DNA of 64,000 nt, taken from NCBI GenBank assembly GCA_963750065.1, contig CAVVPK010000012.1:248001-312000 (forward strand), written 5' to 3'. The position numbers and the translations under genes are program-made. Below are positions 34,364 through 42,152 of the stretch, one piece after another. Position 1 is the stretch's first letter; each line of letters opens with the position of its first letter. A model generated the notes under the pieces. It did no database searches and was not told where the DNA came from. It was given only the letters and a program-made list of their open reading frames with translations. This DNA comes from CAVSRC01 sp963750065. GTDB taxonomy: Bacteria; Pseudomonadota; Alphaproteobacteria; Rhizobiales; Kaistiaceae.

Positions 34364-35674
34364 ATGCAGACCAGCTTCACGCTCGCCCAGCTTGCCGATC
34401 CGGAGGTCGCCAATTCGGAGAAGATCCTCCGCTCCTGCGTCCATTGCGGCTTCTGCACGGCGACCTGCCCGACCTATCTCATTCTCGGCGACGAGCTCGA
34501 CAGCCCGCGCGGGCGCATCTACCTGATCAAGGACATGCTGGAAGGCGGCAAGCCCGCCAATGAGCAGGTGGTCCGCCATATCGACCGCTGCCTGTCGTGC
34601 CTGGCCTGCATGACCACCTGCCCTTCGGGGGTCGACTACATGCATCTGGTCGATCATGCCCGCGCCCATATCGCCAAGACTTACCGCCGGCCCTTTGCCG
34701 ACCGCGCGCTGCGTTCGCTGCTGGCTTTCGTACTGCCTTATCCCAGGCGCTTCCGCGCCGCGCTGGGTGCGGCAAGGATCGGCCGGCCGTTTTCCGGTCT
34801 TGTTGCGAAGCTGCCGAGCGGCGATCGCCTGGCCGCGATGCTGAGGCTGGCGCCGAAGCGCCTGCCGCCACGCTCGCCGGCAAGCCGGCCTGGCATCTTT
34901 CGCGCCACCGGCGAACGGAAGCGGCGCGTGGCGCTGCTGCGCGGCTGCGCCCAATCGGTCCTCGACCCGGGCATCAACGCTGCCACCATCCGCCTGCTCA
35001 ATCGCCTCGGCGTCGAAGTGGTACAGGCGCCGGACGAAGTCTGCTGCGGCGCGCTCACCCACCACATGGGCCGCGCCGAGGACGCGCACCGCAACGCCAG
35101 GCGCAACGTCGATGCCTGGACCAAGGAGATCGAGGCCGGCGGGCTCGACGCCGTCATCGTCACCACGTCGGGCTGCGGCACCACGGTGAAGGACTACGGC
35201 TTCATGCTGCGCCTCGACCCCGCCTATGCCGACAAGGCCAGGCGGGTCTCCGCGCTGGCCAAGGACATTTCCGAATATCTCGAGACCCTCGACCTCGGCA
35301 CGCCGCAGAACGGCAAGGGCATCAGCGTTGCCTATCATGCCGCCTGCTCGCTGCAGCACGGCCAGCAGGTGATGGCGGCGCCCAAGGTCCTGCTCGCCCG
35401 CGCCGGCTTCGACGTGCGCGAGGTGCCAGAAGGGCACATCTGCTGCGGCTCGGCCGGCACCTACAACATGCTCCAGCCGGAGATTTCCGGCCGCCTGCGC
35501 GAGCGCAAGGTTGCGAACATCGAAGCGACCGGTGCCGGCGTCGTTGCCGCCGGCAATATCGGCTGCATCACCCAGATCGCCGGCGGTAGCGACCTTCCCG
35601 TTCTCCATACCATCGAGCTCATCGACTGGGCCTATGGCGGACCGAGGCCGGCAGGGCTGAAGCAGACGGCTTGA
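34364..35674 (+). CDS. glcF: Glycolate oxidase iron-sulfur subunit
   Basis: This 436-residue subunit has two 4Fe-4S motifs near the N-terminus (SCVHCGFCTATCPTYL and CLSCLACMTTCPSGVDY). Two CCG domains follow (EVCCGALTHHMGRAED and HICCGSAGTYNMLQPE). It accepts electrons from GlcD/GlcE at the cytoplasmic membrane face and passes them to the quinone pool. It forms an operon with glcE. The downstream aceB at 40009 can use the glyoxylate produced. Confidence 0.94.
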   Translation: MQTSFTLAQLADPEVANSEKILRSCVHCGFCTATCPTYLILGDELDSPRGRIYLIKDMLEGGKPANEQVVRHIDRCLSCLACMTTCPSGVDYMHLVDHARAHIAKTYRRPFADRALRSLLAFVLPYPRRFRAALGAARIGRPFSGLVAKLPSGDRLAAMLRLAPKRLPPRSPASRPGIFRATGERKRRVALLRGCAQSVLDPGINAATIRLLNRLGVEVVQAPDEVCCGALTHHMGRAEDAHRNARRNVDAWTKEIEAGGLDAVIVTTSGCGTTVKDYGFMLRLDPAYADKARRVSALAKDISEYLETLDLGTPQNGKGISVAYHAACSLQHGQQVMAAPKVLLARAGFDVREVPEGHICCGSAGTYNMLQPEISGRLRERKVANIEATGAGVVAAGNIGCITQIAGGSDLPVLHTIELIDWAYGGPRPAGLKQTA

Positions 35675-35679
35675 TTTCC

Positions 35680-35714
35680 ATAAGCAAGCGCTTATTAAAT
35701 AAGCCAGTGCTTAT
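35680..35714. promoter_or_regulatory. Two ATAAGC-N4-GCTTAT operators before arsR-type gene
   Basis: Two perfect inverted repeats with the same half-sites and the same four-base centre lie in tandem: 35680-35695 (centre AAGC) and 35699-35714 (centre CAGT). Their midpoints are 19 bases apart. They end 12 bases before the ATG of the ArsR-family gene and begin five bases after the glcF stop. Strong symmetry and position make them the probable autoregulatory operators of that repressor. Confidence 0.75.
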
Positions 35715-35726
35715 GGAAGTTATGTC

Positions 35727-36053
35727 ATGCAGACCGCTGCCCTCGACACGTTGTTCAAGGCGCTTGCCGATCCCACCCGCCGAGCCGTCTTCGAGCGGCT
35801 GACCCGCGACGGCGAGACGAGCGTTGTCGAGCTGACCAAAGGTGCCGGGGTTTCGCAGCCGGCGGTGTCGCAGCATCTGGCAGCGCTGCGCTCCGCCGGT
35901 CTGGTGGCGGAGCGCCGCGCCGGCCGCCGCACCTTCTATCGCGCTGAGGCGAAGAGCCTCTCGCCGTTGATCGATTGGGTTGCCCATCAGGATGACTTCT
36001 GGCGCGACCGGCTTCGCCGGCTCGCCGGACTTCTCAAGGAGCTGGATGAATGA
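35727..36053 (+). CDS. ArsR-family transcriptional regulator
   Basis: This 108-residue winged-helix repressor has the ArsR start FKALADPTRRAVFERLTRDG and the recognition helix in VSQPAVSQHLAALRSAGLVA, followed by the wing RRAGRRTFYRAEAKSL. No metal-binding cysteine motif is present, so it is not a metal sensor of the classical type. Its stop overlaps the start of an SRPBCC-domain gene (ATGA), a common pair in proteobacteria where the second protein may supply or remove the ligand. Two palindromic operators lie just upstream. Confidence 0.92.
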   Translation: MQTAALDTLFKALADPTRRAVFERLTRDGETSVVELTKGAGVSQPAVSQHLAALRSAGLVAERRAGRRTFYRAEAKSLSPLIDWVAHQDDFWRDRLRRLAGLLKELDE

Positions 36054-36487
36054 GCGATATGTCGTCCGCTGGAAGCAGGCGCGCCATCCGCATCGACTAC
36101 GATTTTCCCTTCCCACCGGAGAAGGTCTGGCGCTGTCTCACCGAGAGCGAGCTGCTCGCGCGCTGGCTGATGCCCAACGATTTCCGCGCCGTGGTTGGGC
36201 ATCGCTTCACCTTCCGGACGCAACCGATGCCGGCCGCCGGTTTCGACGGCATCGTCCATTGCGAAGTGCTGGCTGTCGATCCGCTGAAACAGCTCAGCTA
36301 TTCCTGGCGCGGCGGCGCCATCGATACAGTGCTCACCTGGACGCTCGAGAAGACACCGTCGGGTACGCTGCTCCATCTCGTACATGACGGTTTCGGTCCT
36401 GCCGACGCCATGGCTTTCGATGGTCTCGGCCAGGGCTGGCAGAAGATGAAGACCGGTCGCATCCTGGAGGTCCTCGCAAGCCTGTGA
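36050..36487 (+). CDS. SRPBCC/AHSA1-domain protein
   Basis: This 145-residue START-like protein of the AHSA1 type binds hydrophobic ligands in a deep cavity. The opening IRIDYDFPFPPEKVWRCLTE, then LARWLMPNDFRAVVGHRFTF and the end GLGQGWQKMKTGRILEVL follow the family pattern. It is translationally coupled to the ArsR gene and probably shares its control. The ligand is unknown. Confidence 0.88.
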   Translation: MSDMSSAGSRRAIRIDYDFPFPPEKVWRCLTESELLARWLMPNDFRAVVGHRFTFRTQPMPAAGFDGIVHCEVLAVDPLKQLSYSWRGGAIDTVLTWTLEKTPSGTLLHLVHDGFGPADAMAFDGLGQGWQKMKTGRILEVLASL

Positions 36488-36535
36488 TTCCACGGGCCTT
36501 GCATCCCCTGTCACAATTCCCTAGCCTTCCTTCGT

Positions 36536-36618
36536 CTCAACGGGGTGCCCGTCCGGGCTGAGAGGCGTCCGCCAACCCGTCGAACCTGATCCGGATCATG
36601 CCGGCGGAGGGATTGAGG
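36536..36618 (+). ncRNA. TPP riboswitch (THI element)
   Basis: The thi-box hallmarks are present in order: CGGGGTGCCC, GGCTGAGA, AACCC, GAACCTGATCCGGATCATG and GCGGAGGGA. The aptamer lies about 65 bases before the thiM ATG, so thiamine pyrophosphate should turn down thiM-thiE by masking the ribosome site or terminating transcription. The spacer to thiM contains GGAGGGCG close to its start, which favours control of translation. Confidence 0.93.
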
Positions 36619-36684
36619 ATGTGCCAGCCAGATAGACGCCATCAGCCGCCCGCCGCGCAACCGCAGCCTGGAGGGCGCTGAGCC

Positions 36685-37491
36685 ATGACCAATTTCGACA
36701 GTCCCGCGGTCGGCGCGGCGCTCGACGACCTGCGCGCCGCGCGACCGCTCGTCCACAACATCACCAACTATGTTGCCATGGACATCGCCGCCAATGTCCT
36801 GCTGGCGCTCGGCGCCTCGCCGGCCATGGTCCACGCCCGCGAGGAAGTCGAGGATTTCGTCGCGATTTCGAGCGCGCTTGCCGTCAACATCGGCACCCTG
36901 TCGCCGCCCTGGGTCGAGGCCATGAAGCTTGCCGCGGCAAAGGCCGTGGAACTCGGCAAGCCATGGGTGCTCGACCCGGTTGGCTGCGGCGCGACGCCCT
37001 ACCGCACGAAAACGTCGGCGGACCTTGCAGCGATGAAGCCGACAATCATCCGCGGTAATGCCGGCGAGATCATGAGCCTTGCCGGCGAAGCCGGCGGCAG
37101 CGTCAAGGGCGTCGATTCGATCGCCGGGTCCGATGCCGCTGTCGAAGCGGCACGGGCTCTCGCCAACACGACCGGCGCCATCGTCGCGGTCACCGGCGAG
37201 ACCGACTACGCCACCGATGGTGCCACCATCATCGCCGTCGACGGTGGCCATGCGCTGATGCCGCTCTCCACGGCGCTGGGCTGCGCGCTCACGGCTACCG
37301 TCGCCGCCTTCGCCGCGGTGCGCCCGCCCTTCGAAGCGACGGTTGCTGCCCTTGCCGTCTATGCCGCGGCGGGTGCGGAAGCTGCCGGCCGCTGCCGCGG
37401 TCCCGGCCATCTGCCGGCTGAATTGTGCGACGCTTTGTACATGATGGACACGACGCTGTTGGCCCGGCGGGCGAAGATCGCGATGGTCTGA
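36685..37491 (+). CDS. thiM: Hydroxyethylthiazole kinase
   Basis: This 268-residue salvage kinase phosphorylates 4-methyl-5-(2-hydroxyethyl)thiazole. It has the ribokinase-like fold with PLVHNITNYVAMDIAANVLL and ALGASPAMVHAREEVEDF near the N-terminus. WVLDPVGCGATPYR, then TIIRGNAGEIMSLAGE and the catalytic-end region ALGCALTATVAAF follow. The stop codon overlaps the thiE ATG by one base. Together with thiE it rebuilds thiamine phosphate from salvaged thiazole. Confidence 0.94.
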   Translation: MTNFDSPAVGAALDDLRAARPLVHNITNYVAMDIAANVLLALGASPAMVHAREEVEDFVAISSALAVNIGTLSPPWVEAMKLAAAKAVELGKPWVLDPVGCGATPYRTKTSADLAAMKPTIIRGNAGEIMSLAGEAGGSVKGVDSIAGSDAAVEAARALANTTGAIVAVTGETDYATDGATIIAVDGGHALMPLSTALGCALTATVAAFAAVRPPFEATVAALAVYAAAGAEAAGRCRGPGHLPAELCDALYMMDTTLLARRAKIAMV

Positions 37492-38162
37492 TGCCTGATC
37501 GCCATCCATTCGATCTCTCGGTCTATCTGGTCACCGACCAGGCGCTCAGCGGTGCGCGCGGCGTGGTTGAGACCGTGCGCCAGGCGATTGCCGCCGGGGC
37601 GACCATGGTGCAGCTGCGCGATCCCGCCGCCAAGACAAGGGCGCTGGTCGAAGAGGCGCGAGCGCTTGGCCGCCTGCTGCGGCCGGCCGGCATCCCCTTC
37701 ATCGTCAACGATCGTGTCGACGTGGCGCTGGCCGCGGGCGCCGACGGCGCCCATCTCGGCCAGTCGGACATGAGTGTTTCCGATGCCCGCGCTCTGATCG
37801 GGCCTGGGCCGCTCCTCGGCCTGTCGATCACCTCAATCGCCGATCTCGGTGCGTCGGACCTGACGCAAGTCGATTATCTCGGCGTCGGCCCGGTCTTCGC
37901 CACCGCCACCAAGGCCGATGCGGCGCCGGCGATGGGCCTTGCCGGGCTTGCCGCCGTGCGCGCTGCCTGCGACCTGCCCATCGTCGCCATCGGCGGCATC
38001 AGTGCGGACAACGCCACGGCGGTCATCGCGGCGGGAGCGGATGGCGTCGCCGTCGTGTCGGCGATCTGCGCGGCACCGGATGCTGCAGACGCGACGCGCA
38101 GGTTCGCCGACATTGTCGCCCGGGCTAAGCGCTCAACCCCGCCTCAGGTCCTCAGCCGGTAG
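37491..38162 (+). CDS. thiE: Thiamine-phosphate synthase
   Basis: This 223-residue (beta/alpha)8 enzyme joins the thiazole and pyrimidine phosphates. Motifs: VYLVTDQALSGARG, TMVQLRDPAAKTRAL, PFIVNDRVDVALAAGADGAH, LGQSDMSVSDARAL, and the phosphate-binding LPIVAIGGISADNATAVIAA. It overlaps the thiM stop. Its last 19 bases overlap convergently with the ABC-2 permease gene on the minus strand. Confidence 0.93.
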   Translation: MPDRHPFDLSVYLVTDQALSGARGVVETVRQAIAAGATMVQLRDPAAKTRALVEEARALGRLLRPAGIPFIVNDRVDVALAAGADGAHLGQSDMSVSDARALIGPGPLLGLSITSIADLGASDLTQVDYLGVGPVFATATKADAAPAMGLAGLAAVRAACDLPIVAIGGISADNATAVIAAGADGVAVVSAICAAPDAADATRRFADIVARAKRSTPPQVLSR

Positions 38163-38905
38163 CCGGTGCGGAAGATCCAGGCGATGACGGCGAGGCACGC
38201 GGCCAGGAAGACGAAGGTCATGCCCAGGCTGACGAATACGTTGACGTCGGCCAGGCCGTAAAAGCTCCAGCGGAAGCCGCTGACCAGATAGACCACCGGG
38301 TTGAACAGCGTCACCGTCTGCCAGAACGGCGGCAGCATCTTGATCGAGTAGAAGCTGCCGCCGAGGAAGGTCAGCGGCGTGATGATCAGGAGCGGCACGA
38401 TCTGCAGCTTCTCGAAGCCGTCCGCCCAGATGCCGATGATGAAGCCGAATAGCGAGAAGGTGAGCGCGGTGAGCACAAGGAAGAGGATCATCACCAGCGG
38501 GTGCTCGACATGCAGCGGCACGAAGAATCCGGCCGTCGCCAGGATGATGAGGCCGAGCATCGCCGATTTCGTCGCCGCCGCGCCGACATAGCTGATGACG
38601 ATCTCGAGATAGGAGATTGGCGCCGACAGGATCTCGAAGATGGTGCCGATGAACTTGGGGAAATAGATACCGATCGAGGCGTTCGAAATGCTCTGGGTCA
38701 AGAGCGACAGCATGATCAGGCCGGGGACGATGAAGGCGCCGTAGCTGACGCCCTCGACACTGGTGATGCGCGAGCCGATCGCCGCGCCGAAGACGATGAA
38801 GTAGAGCGAGGTCGACAGCACCGGCGAGATGATGCTCTGCATGATGGTGCGGAAGGTGCGCGCCATCTCCCAGCTGTAGATCGCCCAGATTGCCCTGCTG
38901 TTCAT
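38144..38905 (-). CDS. ABC-2 type exporter permease
   Basis: This 253-residue permease has six hydrophobic segments and the ABC-2 family pattern (QSISNASIGIYFPKFIGTIF, and YLVSGFRWSFYGLADV near the end). It is the NodJ/YadH-like type that exports small molecules or polysaccharide-related compounds. The ATG overlaps the ATPase stop by four bases, so both form one two-gene exporter. The cargo is unknown. Confidence 0.88.
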   Translation of the reverse strand: MNSRAIWAIYSWEMARTFRTIMQSIISPVLSTSLYFIVFGAAIGSRITSVEGVSYGAFIVPGLIMLSLLTQSISNASIGIYFPKFIGTIFEILSAPISYLEIVISYVGAAATKSAMLGLIILATAGFFVPLHVEHPLVMILFLVLTALTFSLFGFIIGIWADGFEKLQIVPLLIITPLTFLGGSFYSIKMLPPFWQTVTLFNPVVYLVSGFRWSFYGLADVNVFVSLGMTFVFLAACLAVIAWIFRTGYRLRT

Positions 38906-39849
38906 CGCCGCTCGCTCACCAGGTTGACGAAGATGTCCTCAAGCGAGCTTTCCTCGGTCTTGAGGTCCCTGAGGTGGAGACCGGCGCCGCGGAAGGAGCT
39001 GAGCAGCGCCGTGATGCCGGTATGCTCGGCCTGGGTGTCGTAGGTATAGGTCAGCTCCAGGCCGCCATTGTTGAGCTCGAGATTGTAGCCGGCGAGCGCT
39101 TCGGGGATTGCGGCAAGCGGACTTTGAAGCTCCAGCGTCAGCTGTTTCCTGCCGAGCTTGCGCATCAGCTCAGCCGTCTCCTCGACCAGGATCAGCTCGC
39201 CGCGATTAATGACGCCGATGCGGTCGGCCATTTCCTCGGCTTCCTCGATGTAGTGGGTGGTCAGGATGATGGTGACGCCGGACTCGCTCAAGCCCCGGAC
39301 GACCGCCCACATGTCCTTGCGCAACTCGACATCGACGCCGGCGGTGGGCTCGTCGAGGAAGAGCACGCTCGGCTCATGCGCCAGTGCCTTGGCGATCAAC
39401 ACCCGGCGCTTCATGCCGCCCGACAGCGTCATGATCTTGGCGTCCTTCCTGTCCCACAGCGACAGATCCCTCAGCACCTTTTCGAGGTAGCCGGGATCGG
39501 GACGCTTGCCGAACAGGCCGCGGCTGAAGCTGATCGTCTGCCAGACGGTGGCGAAGGCATCGGTGGTCAGTTCCTGCGGCACCAGGCCGATCATCGACCT
39601 TGTGTGGCGGAAGTCGCGCACGATGTCGTGGCCGTCGACCGTGATCGTACCGGGGCCGGGATTGACGATGCCGCAGATGATGCCGATGAGCGTCGTCTTG
39701 CCGGCGCCGTTGGGGCCGAGCAGGCCGAAGATCTCGCCGCGGCGGATCTCGAGATCGATGCCCTTCAGGGCCTGGAAGCCCGAGGCATAGGTCTTGGAAA
39801 GCCCGGAAATTGCGATGATCGGCTGCGTCAAAGCGTTTGCGGCGGCCAT
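38902..39849 (-). CDS. ABC-2 type exporter ATPase
   Basis: This 315-residue ATPase of the NodI/CcmA-like type has Walker A LLGPNGAGKTTLIG, the Q-loop in VPQELTTDAFATV, signature LSGGMKRRV, Walker B VLFLDEPTAGVD and switch His in ILTTHYIEEAEEM. It energises the permease encoded directly downstream. ATG 39849 (MAAANALTQP) is chosen. The frame continues to 41403, but that upstream part is antisense to aceB and has no meaning. The gene is divergent from aceB with 159 bases between them. Confidence 0.9.
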   Translation of the reverse strand: MAAANALTQPIIAISGLSKTYASGFQALKGIDLEIRRGEIFGLLGPNGAGKTTLIGIICGIVNPGPGTITVDGHDIVRDFRHTRSMIGLVPQELTTDAFATVWQTISFSRGLFGKRPDPGYLEKVLRDLSLWDRKDAKIMTLSGGMKRRVLIAKALAHEPSVLFLDEPTAGVDVELRKDMWAVVRGLSESGVTIILTTHYIEEAEEMADRIGVINRGELILVEETAELMRKLGRKQLTLELQSPLAAIPEALAGYNLELNNGGLELTYTYDTQAEHTGITALLSSFRGAGLHLRDLKTEESSLEDIFVNLVSERR

Positions 39850-40008
39850 GAATGAGGGGTCTCCCGCGGCGGGCGACACATATGGGCAAGATGTCGCAGG
39901 GTTGCAAGGCACGCGGTCGCGGCTCCTGAAATCCCCTGCCAATCGGGTTCTTTCGGGCCCAAGGCTGTGCCATAGAAGGGGCCGCAGAAGTGGGGAGAAG
40001 AGCCAGAA

Positions 40009-41616
40009 ATGTCGGTCGTCGAGCAGAAGTCCAGGGTGCCGGGCGTTGAAATCCGGGGCGCATGGGGCCCGCGCTATGAGGAAATCCTGAGCGAGGCGGC
40101 GCTCGCCTTCCTCGCCGGCCTGCACCGCAAGTTCAACGCCTCGCGCCTGCGTCTCTTGAGCCTGCGCGAGGAGCGCCAGGCCCGGCTCGATGCCGGCGCC
40201 CTGCCGGATTTCCTGCCCGAGACGGCCCATGTGCGCGACGGCGACTGGGCCGTGGCGCCGATCCCCGCCGACCTCCTCGACCGGCGGGTCGAGATCACTG
40301 GGCCGACCGACCGCAAGATGGTGATCAATGCGCTGAATTCCGGCGCCAAGGTCTTCATGGCCGATTTCGAGGACGCCAACGCGCCAACCTGGGCCAACCA
40401 GATCGAGGGCCAGATCAACCTCAAGGACCGCTGGGCCGACAAGATCGATTTCACCGACCCGGTGAGCGGCAAGGAATACAAGCTCTCCGCCAAGCCCGCC
40501 GTTCTGCTGGTGCGCCCGCGCGGCTGGCACCTGCCGGAGGACCATTTCGTCGTCGACGGCCAGTCCATGTCCGGCGGCCTGTTCGATTTCGGCCTCTATG
40601 TCTTCGTCAACATGAAGACGCTGCTTGCCCGCGGCACCGGCCCCTATTTCTACCTGCCCAAGCTGGAGAGCTATCTCGAGGCACGCCTGTGGAACGAGGT
40701 CTTCACCTGGGCCGAACAGACGCTGGGCGTGCCCGTCGGCACCATCAAGGCGACGGTGCTGATCGAGACGCTGCCCGCCGCCTTCGAGATGGACGAGATC
40801 ATCTACGAACTGCGCGACCACATGGCCGGCCTCAACTGCGGCCGCTGGGACTACATCTTCTCCTTCATCAAGACGCTCCGCAACAAGCCGGAATACCTGC
40901 TGCCCGACCGCGGCCAGGTGGACATGGGCAGGGCCTTCCTCAAGGCCTATTCGGAACTGCTCATCAAGACCTGCCATCGCCGCGGCGCCTTCGCCATGGG
41001 CGGCATGGCGGCGCAGATCCCCGACCGGCGCAACCAGGAGATCAACCGCGTCGCCTTCGACAAGGTGCGCGCCGACAAGGAGCGCGAGGCCAGGGCCGGC
41101 CACGATGGCACCTGGGTCGCCCATCCCGACCTGGTGCCGGTAGCGGCGGAGGTGTTCGACCGGGTGATGCCGCAGCCGAACCAGCTCGACAAGCTGCGCC
41201 AGGACGTCGCCGTCGGCCAGAAGGAGCTGCTCCAGGTGCACGAGGGCACGCGCACAGAGGAGGGCGTGCGCCTGAACATCCGCGTCGGCGTGCAGTATAT
41301 CGAGGCGTGGCTGAGGGGCCGCGGCGCGGTGCCGCTCTACAATCTCATGGAGGATGCCGCCACCGCCGAGATCAGCCGCTCGCAGCTCTGGCAGCAGCTC
41401 CATTTCAACGCCACGTTGGAAGACGGCCAGAAGGTGACGCCGGAACTCTTCGACAAGCTTCTTGGCGAGGAGATGGAACGGGTGAAGGGCGAGATTGGCG
41501 CCGACAACTATGCCGCCGGGCGCTTCCCCGAGGCCATCGAGCTCTTCCGCAACCTGTCGATCGCCGACACGCTGTCACCCTTCCTGACGCTGCCGGCCTA
41601 TCGCCTGATCGTGTAG
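40009..41616 (+). CDS. aceB: Malate synthase A
   Basis: This 535-residue enzyme condenses glyoxylate and acetyl-CoA to malate. It has the malate synthase A pattern: VFMADFEDANAPTWANQIEG, VLLVRPRGWHLPEDHFVVDG, YFYLPKLESYLEARLWNEVF, IKATVLIETLPAAFEMDEI and GGMAAQIPDRRN. The length matches the short A form, not the 720-residue G form. GGAGAAG precedes ATG 40009. It fits the glycolate oxidase genes nearby: glycolate to glyoxylate to malate. Isocitrate lyase is not in the window. Confidence 0.95.
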   Translation: MSVVEQKSRVPGVEIRGAWGPRYEEILSEAALAFLAGLHRKFNASRLRLLSLREERQARLDAGALPDFLPETAHVRDGDWAVAPIPADLLDRRVEITGPTDRKMVINALNSGAKVFMADFEDANAPTWANQIEGQINLKDRWADKIDFTDPVSGKEYKLSAKPAVLLVRPRGWHLPEDHFVVDGQSMSGGLFDFGLYVFVNMKTLLARGTGPYFYLPKLESYLEARLWNEVFTWAEQTLGVPVGTIKATVLIETLPAAFEMDEIIYELRDHMAGLNCGRWDYIFSFIKTLRNKPEYLLPDRGQVDMGRAFLKAYSELLIKTCHRRGAFAMGGMAAQIPDRRNQEINRVAFDKVRADKEREARAGHDGTWVAHPDLVPVAAEVFDRVMPQPNQLDKLRQDVAVGQKELLQVHEGTRTEEGVRLNIRVGVQYIEAWLRGRGAVPLYNLMEDAATAEISRSQLWQQLHFNATLEDGQKVTPELFDKLLGEEMERVKGEIGADNYAAGRFPEAIELFRNLSIADTLSPFLTLPAYRLIV

Positions 41617-41711
41617 CGTTCCACAACGGAAATTTCCCTAGCGGTGCGGTCGAAACCCGAGCGCGCCGTTCGTCGTCATGTCATTGGCGATGACGGCCAT
41701 GGGAGCGGGAT

Positions 41712-42125
41712 ATGACGCAGACCGGGGAGAAACTGGCCATAATCAGGGGCGGGTGCACCTGTGGCGCCATCGGTTATGTAGTTGAGGATGCATTCCTCTA
41801 CGCGGCCAACTGCCATTGCTCGCTGTGTCGCAAGGCGACCGGATCGGCCTTCAAGGCGTTCGCGGGAATAACGCGCGACAAACTTGAGGTGGTTGCCGGC
41901 GAGGACAACCTGATGATCGTCGGCGGCCCCGATGCCTTCGACCTGCGCTGCGCGCGGTGCGGCGCCTTCCTCGTCTCGGTCATCGGCGAGCGGGTCCATG
42001 TCGCCATGGGCAGCCTGATCGACGCACCGTCGATCCGCCCCTCGCATCACATATTCGTCGGCTCGAAGGCGCCGTGGCACACGATCACCGACGATCTTCC
42101 GCAGTATCCGGAATTTGCCCCTTGA
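41712..42125 (+). CDS. GFA-family zinc protein
   Basis: This 137-residue member of the GFA/CENP-V family has zinc ligands in GGCTCGAIGYVV, ANCHCSLCRKATGSAF and LRCARCGAFLVSV. PSHHIFVGSKAPWHTITDDL is the typical C-terminal end. Function is unproven for most such proteins. It is a single gene convergent with the MFS exporter gene. Confidence 0.9.
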   Translation: MTQTGEKLAIIRGGCTCGAIGYVVEDAFLYAANCHCSLCRKATGSAFKAFAGITRDKLEVVAGEDNLMIVGGPDAFDLRCARCGAFLVSVIGERVHVAMGSLIDAPSIRPSHHIFVGSKAPWHTITDDLPQYPEFAP

Positions 42126-42152
42126 GCCTCGCGCGCCGCCGGGCCGCGCTCT

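Noticed and set aside
33100..34458. 452-codon minus-strand frame opposite glcE
   Set aside because: glcE is clear, and the opposite frame runs through several real gene features.
39850..41403. 500-codon N-terminal extension of the ABC ATPase frame
   Set aside because: It is fully antisense to aceB and precedes the normal ATPase start; ATPase homology begins at 39849.
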